Part shown: in pieces, positions 5,780 through 8,971 of the stretch | Layout of the letters: each line of letters starts with the position of its first letter | Numbering within the stretch: position 1 is the first letter of the stretch | Origin: Candidatus Eiseniibacteriota bacterium | Lineage (GTDB): Bacteria > Eisenbacteria > RBG-16-71-46 > JAGVPR01 | Direction of reading: 5' to 3' | Length of the DNA: 8,971 nucleotides | Assembly: GCA_020052115.1 (NCBI GenBank) | Contig: JAGVPR010000115.1 | Coordinates: 1 to 8,971 of the forward strand | Position numbers and translations under genes: made by a program | The notes under the pieces: generated by a model | The model's database searches: none | Told to the model about the DNA's origin: nothing | Seen by the model: only the letters and a program-made list of their open reading frames with translations

Positions 5780-7621
5780 TCAATCCACGATCCGGCCGAG
5801 CACTTCGTCCACTTCCTCCACGCGCTTGAAGGGGAGCACGATGTAGGCGCCGGCCGCGGTTTCGCGGGCGGCCTGATACATGTCGCGCGCGATGCGGTAG
5901 CCTTCGCGCTTCGCGTCGCCGCCGGCGCTCTCGAGCGCGCGCCGGATCGGTTCAGGCACGACGATGCCCGCCACTTCATGGTGGAGCCTCTGCGCCTGGC
6001 GGAAACTCGAGAGCGGCCACACGCCGACGATGAGCGGCACCGGCGGCGGTCCGAGCCGCGAGAGGAAGCGGGCCAAGATCTCGGGATCGAAGAGTGTCTG
6101 GGTCATCGCGAACTGGGCGCCGTGGGCGAGCTTCTCTTCGAAGCGCGCCATCTCGTGATCGAGGTCGTCCGACGTGGGGTTCAACGCCACCCCGATCGTG
6201 AAGCGCGTGGGCGCTCCGGTGACCTGCCCGGCCCAGTCCCGCCCGGCGTTCAGTTGCGCGAGCAGGCGCACCAAACCGATCGAGTCAATCTCGTAGACGC
6301 CCCGCGCCTCGGGGTAGTCGCCGACCCGCGGGGGGTCGCCGGTGATGGCGAGCACGTTCCGGATCCCGCCGATCGAGTAGGCGCCGAGAAGAAGCCCTTG
6401 CAGTCCGAGCACGCTCGCGTCGCGCGTCGTGAGATGCGGAATCGTCTCCATTCCCGTCTCGCGCTCGATCCGCTGCGCCATCCAGAGGGAGTCGAGCTGC
6501 GGCCGGCCGAGAGATCCCGAGTTGATGTCAATGGTGTCCACGTCCTCGCGATTCCTCGCGCGCCGCGCGGCCTCGACGATGCGATCGGTCACGATCCCTT
6601 TCGGCGGATCCACCTGAAGGCTCAGGACGAACTCGCGAGCCTGCAGCTTGCGCGCAAGCCGCGAAACATCGTTCGCGGCCTCGACAGGCGCGGTCTCCTC
6701 CTCGACCAGCTCGATCACCGAGAACGGGGATTCCACCTGCGGCGCGTCCGAGTGCACCTCCTGCGCGATCGCCTGGATGTGCCGCGGCGTGGTCCCGCAG
6801 CAGCCGCCGATCAAGCGCGCGCCCAGCCTGAGCGCCTCGCGCGCGAAGGCCGCGAAGTACTCGGTGGAGGATGCCGGGTAGATCACGCGATCGCCCACGC
6901 GCTGCGGCAGCCCGACGTTCGGCATCACCGCGAGATACACCCCCTCGGTGAAGCGGATCTTCTGCAATATCGCGAGGATCTCCTGCGGCCCCAGGCTGCA
7001 GTTCGTGCCGAGCGCCGCCGGCTTCAGGGGCAGGAGCCGGTCGAGCGCGTCGCGCGGCGTGGCGCCGGTGAGCGTGCGGCCCGACTCGGTGAAGGTGAGC
7101 ATCGTTACGAACGGCAGCGACGTCATGCGCCGCAGCGTTTCGGCTGCGAGCACCAGCTCGTCGAGGCTCGGGAAGGTCTCGAGCACGAACAGGTCCACGC
7201 CGCGTTCCTCGAGCGATGCGATCTGCTCCTCGAACGCCGCCGTGGCGATGCGGACTTCCTGGGGATCCGAGAGATCGAGGAGCCTTCCGATCGGCCCGAT
7301 CGAGCCGCCGATGAGCGCTTCCTGTCCCGCGATGTCGCGCGCCTCGCGGGCCAGCTTGACGCCGATCGAGTTGATGTCGCGGACGCGATCCTCGAGGCCG
7401 TGGAGAGCGAGCTTCACGCGGTTTGCGCCGAAGGTGTTCGTCTCGATCAACTGGGCTCCGGCGCGCAGGTACTTGAGGTGGATTCCGAGCACGACGTCCG
7501 GGTGCGTCAGGTTGACCGCCTCGAAGCTGGGCGCCGACGGCAGGGCCTGGTAGATCAACGAACCCATGCCGCCGTCGGCGACGACGGCGCCCTTCTCGAG
7601 AAGGGAGAGCAAACGGTTCAC
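5780..7621 (-). CDS. Bifunctional homocysteine S-methyltransferase / methylenetetrahydrofolate reductase (YitJ type)
   Basis: This 613-residue protein has two enzymes in one chain and is close in length to B. subtilis YitJ. Residues about 1-290 are the homocysteine methyltransferase: ADGGMGSLIY (15-24) and the zinc ligands in GTNCS (Cys208) and GGCCGT (Cys274, Cys275). Residues about 320-613 are the MTHFR barrel: VLSLQVDPPKG (332-342), DTIDINSG (362-369), LAITGDPP (424-431, with the conserved Asp429), GVALNP (477-482), QTLFD (508-512) and GVWPL (533-537). Together they would reduce methylene-tetrahydrofolate and support methylation of homocysteine to methionine. The usual catalytic Glu of MTHFR, in the E/DPP region, is Gln336. 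The start is GTG at 7621 with GAGAGGA 4 nt upstream; the first in-frame ATG is inside the first motif. It lies 43 nt after the M16 gene and is probably cotranscribed with it. Confidence 0.92.
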   Translation of the reverse strand: MNRLLSLLEKGAVVADGGMGSLIYQALPSAPSFEAVNLTHPDVVLGIHLKYLRAGAQLIETNTFGANRVKLALHGLEDRVRDINSIGVKLAREARDIAGQEALIGGSIGPIGRLLDLSDPQEVRIATAAFEEQIASLEERGVDLFVLETFPSLDELVLAAETLRRMTSLPFVTMLTFTESGRTLTGATPRDALDRLLPLKPAALGTNCSLGPQEILAILQKIRFTEGVYLAVMPNVGLPQRVGDRVIYPASSTEYFAAFAREALRLGARLIGGCCGTTPRHIQAIAQEVHSDAPQVESPFSVIELVEEETAPVEAANDVSRLARKLQAREFVLSLQVDPPKGIVTDRIVEAARRARNREDVDTIDINSGSLGRPQLDSLWMAQRIERETGMETIPHLTTRDASVLGLQGLLLGAYSIGGIRNVLAITGDPPRVGDYPEARGVYEIDSIGLVRLLAQLNAGRDWAGQVTGAPTRFTIGVALNPTSDDLDHEMARFEEKLAHGAQFAMTQTLFDPEILARFLSRLGPPPVPLIVGVWPLSSFRQAQRLHHEVAGIVVPEPIRRALESAGGDAKREGYRIARDMYQAARETAAGAYIVLPFKRVEEVDEVLGRIVD

Positions 7622-7625
7622 GCGG

Positions 7626-7631
7626 TCCTCT
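7626..7631 (-). promoter_or_regulatory. Shine-Dalgarno AGAGGA for the GTG start
   Basis: AGAGGA ends 4 nt before GTG 7621 on the minus strand. It supports the non-ATG start of the methyltransferase/reductase, whose first ATG would remove the conserved N-terminal ADGG segment. Confidence 0.65.
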
Positions 7632-7664
7632 CGCCGGTGCGGGGGACGAGGTCCCTCGCCCGTC

Positions 7665-8971
7665 TCACGGCTGCGGCGGCCGCACGACAACGACGGTCGC
7701 CCGATCCAGGTCGAACGTGCGGCGCAGCACGGAAGAGATCCGCTCCGCGGACACCGCGCGCACTTCGTCCGCATAGCGGGCCGAGGTGTCGAATCCGCGG
7801 CCGCTCAGAAAATCGCTCGCGATACGGTTCATTCGGGCCGCGTTCGACTGCATTTCGATCGCGAAATTCCCGACTAGGGTATTCTCGGCCCTCTGGATCT
7901 CTTCGGCCGTGAGCCCGTCTTTCGCAACCTTCCGCATTTCCTCGACCAGCGCCGCGCGGGCCCCGGCCTCCTTCTGCGGGCTGGTCCCGATGTAGCCGCC
8001 GAACGCGCCGGCCTCGACGTTTCCGTGATAGAACAGACCGGTGTAGTAGCAGAGGCTCCGCTTGTCGCGAAGCTCCGTGAAGAGGCGGTTGCCCGAGCCG
8101 TCGAGGGCGGCGGAGATCACGTCCATCACGACCGCATCGGGATCCGCCGCGCGCGGCGCCGTTCCGCCGATGATGAGAACGTCCTGGCTGACGTCTTTCT
8201 CCGCCACCTTGAGGCGCGCCTCGGCCGCGGGGATCGCATGCGTCGCGGCCGGCGGAACCGGCCGGCGCTCGAGCCGCCCGAACGCTCGTTCGACCAGGTC
8301 TCGCACCTCGGAGCCGCCCACGTCTCCGGAGACGCAGAGGACGAGGTTGTTGGGGACGTAATACCGCTCATGCCAGCGGGCGAGATCCGCGCACCCCAGG
8401 CGGTCGAGATTCTCGGGCGCGCCGAGGAGCGGCATCCCGTACGGATGGGCGCCGTAGATCAGCTTGCGGAACGCCTCGAGCGCGACGATCACGGTGTTGT
8501 CCTTCTGCGCCTCGATCTCCGACTTCATGATCTCGCGCTCCCGTCCCGCCTCGGTTTCGAGGAAAGCCGGGTTCTTGAGGACGTCGGCCAGGATGTCGAA
8601 ACCTCTGGCGAACTCCCCGGAGAGGATCGTCATGACGCATCCGGAGTTGTCCGCACCGGTGACCGGCGCAAGCGTGCCGCCGAGCGATTCCATCTCCTCC
8701 GCGATCGTCTCCGCGCTGCGAGCGCGCGTTCCCTTGAGCATGACGCGCTGGGTCAGCGGCGCGATGCCGTTCGTCTCGGAGGTCTCGTTGCGCGTTCCGG
8801 CGCGGGCGAATGCGCCGAGCGCGACGATCGGCACGCTGTGGTTCTCCTGGACGAGGAGCACGAGGCCGTTCGCGAGGTCGAATCGCTCTACGCCGGAGCC
8901 GCCCGGCGCCTCGCGGGCGCCGAAGACGGGCTTCCCGAAGCCGCCGCCGTTTCTCCTGAGCCATCCGAGCA
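7665..8971 (-). CDS. M16-family protein, C-terminal zinc-less half, N-terminus cut by window edge
   Basis: The frame is open to the window edge, giving 434 visible residues with the true start outside. The sequence follows the M16 (pitrilysin/MPP-like) pattern: RFDLANGLVLLVQENHSVP (29-47), a NGIAPLTQRVMLKGT segment (67-81), SGEFARGFDILADVLKNPAF, EREIMKSEIEAQKDN, YGAHPYGMPLLG, YYVPNNLVLCVSGDV, and a C-terminal subdomain with the Arg/Tyr region LRDKRSLCYYTGLFYHG. Where active M16 peptidases have the zinc-binding HxxEH (as in AHLLEHMLFKGT), this protein has P71, Q74 and R75, so this half should not bind zinc or cleave peptides. In two-domain M16 proteins the second half commonly lacks the motif and helps enclose substrate. 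The visible part therefore most likely follows an active N-terminal half, or it is the inactive subunit of a pair. The likely location is the cell envelope, but no signal sequence is visible. Confidence 0.85.
   Translation of the reverse strand, partial: LGWLRRNGGGFGKPVFGAREAPGGSGVERFDLANGLVLLVQENHSVPIVALGAFARAGTRNETSETNGIAPLTQRVMLKGTRARSAETIAEEMESLGGTLAPVTGADNSGCVMTILSGEFARGFDILADVLKNPAFLETEAGREREIMKSEIEAQKDNTVIVALEAFRKLIYGAHPYGMPLLGAPENLDRLGCADLARWHERYYVPNNLVLCVSGDVGGSEVRDLVERAFGRLERRPVPPAATHAIPAAEARLKVAEKDVSQDVLIIGGTAPRAADPDAVVMDVISAALDGSGNRLFTELRDKRSLCYYTGLFYHGNVEAGAFGGYIGTSPQKEAGARAALVEEMRKVAKDGLTAEEIQRAENTLVGNFAIEMQSNAARMNRIASDFLSGRGFDTSARYADEVRAVSAERISSVLRRTFDLDRATVVVVRPPQP

Noticed and set aside
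5620..5979. A 120-codon upstream extension of the lipoprotein frame
   Set aside because: It would bury the signal peptide, overlaps the end of the preceding gene, and includes the promoter; AGGAGG at 5625-5630 fixes the start at 5619.
5357..7912. An 851-codon open frame on the plus strand, antisense to the methyltransferase/reductase
   Set aside because: It is rich in Arg, Ala, Gly and His in a low-complexity way, matches no family, and exactly mirrors a strongly conserved gene. High GC content makes long antisense open frames common.

Overview
This is a high-GC bacterial chromosomal window of about 9 kb with ordinary, densely packed housekeeping genes: seven protein-coding genes, two of them cut by the window edges. 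I see no tRNA, rRNA, CRISPR array, insertion sequence or phage gene. Most starts have Shine-Dalgarno sequences, and two genes encode exported proteins (one probable lipoprotein, one with a signal peptide). Together with the long ThyX-like protein, this suggests an uncultured Gram-negative lineage of the Eisenbacteria/Gemmatimonadota type. That placement is inference and weakly supported.

Left block (1-2582, minus strand, read right to left): a cysteine-rich secreted protein of unknown function, then a stand-alone RibD C-terminal-type (DHFR-fold) reductase, then the N-terminal 300 residues of a long ThyX-like protein. Gaps are 45 and 42 nt, so these three are probably one transcript. The reductase/ThyX pairing hints at folate-thymidylate chemistry as an alternative to riboflavin synthesis.

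Middle (2583-3866): a divergent intergenic region of about 100 bp carries two well-spaced sigma-70-like promoters that appear to share one palindromic -35 hexamer. The rightward promoter places its start point at or next to the ATG of an RlmI-family 23S rRNA cytosine methyltransferase, which predicts a leaderless mRNA.

Right block (3889-8971, minus strand, read right to left): the C-terminal part of an M16-family protein whose zinc-binding motif is lost; a bifunctional homocysteine S-methyltransferase / methylenetetrahydrofolate reductase that starts at GTG; a 160-bp gap with an extended -10 promoter; and a SurA/PpiD-like lipoprotein with an internally duplicated architecture. The M16 and lipoprotein genes fit envelope protein quality control. 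The methyltransferase/reductase makes methionine and consumes methylene-tetrahydrofolate, the same one-carbon donor that thymidylate synthases use.

I did not find a novel multi-gene system. The points worth checking are the shared -35 divergent promoter with leaderless start, the degenerate ThyX signature beside a DHFR-fold reductase, a Glu-to-Gln change at the expected catalytic position of the MTHFR domain, and the duplicated PPIase lipoprotein.
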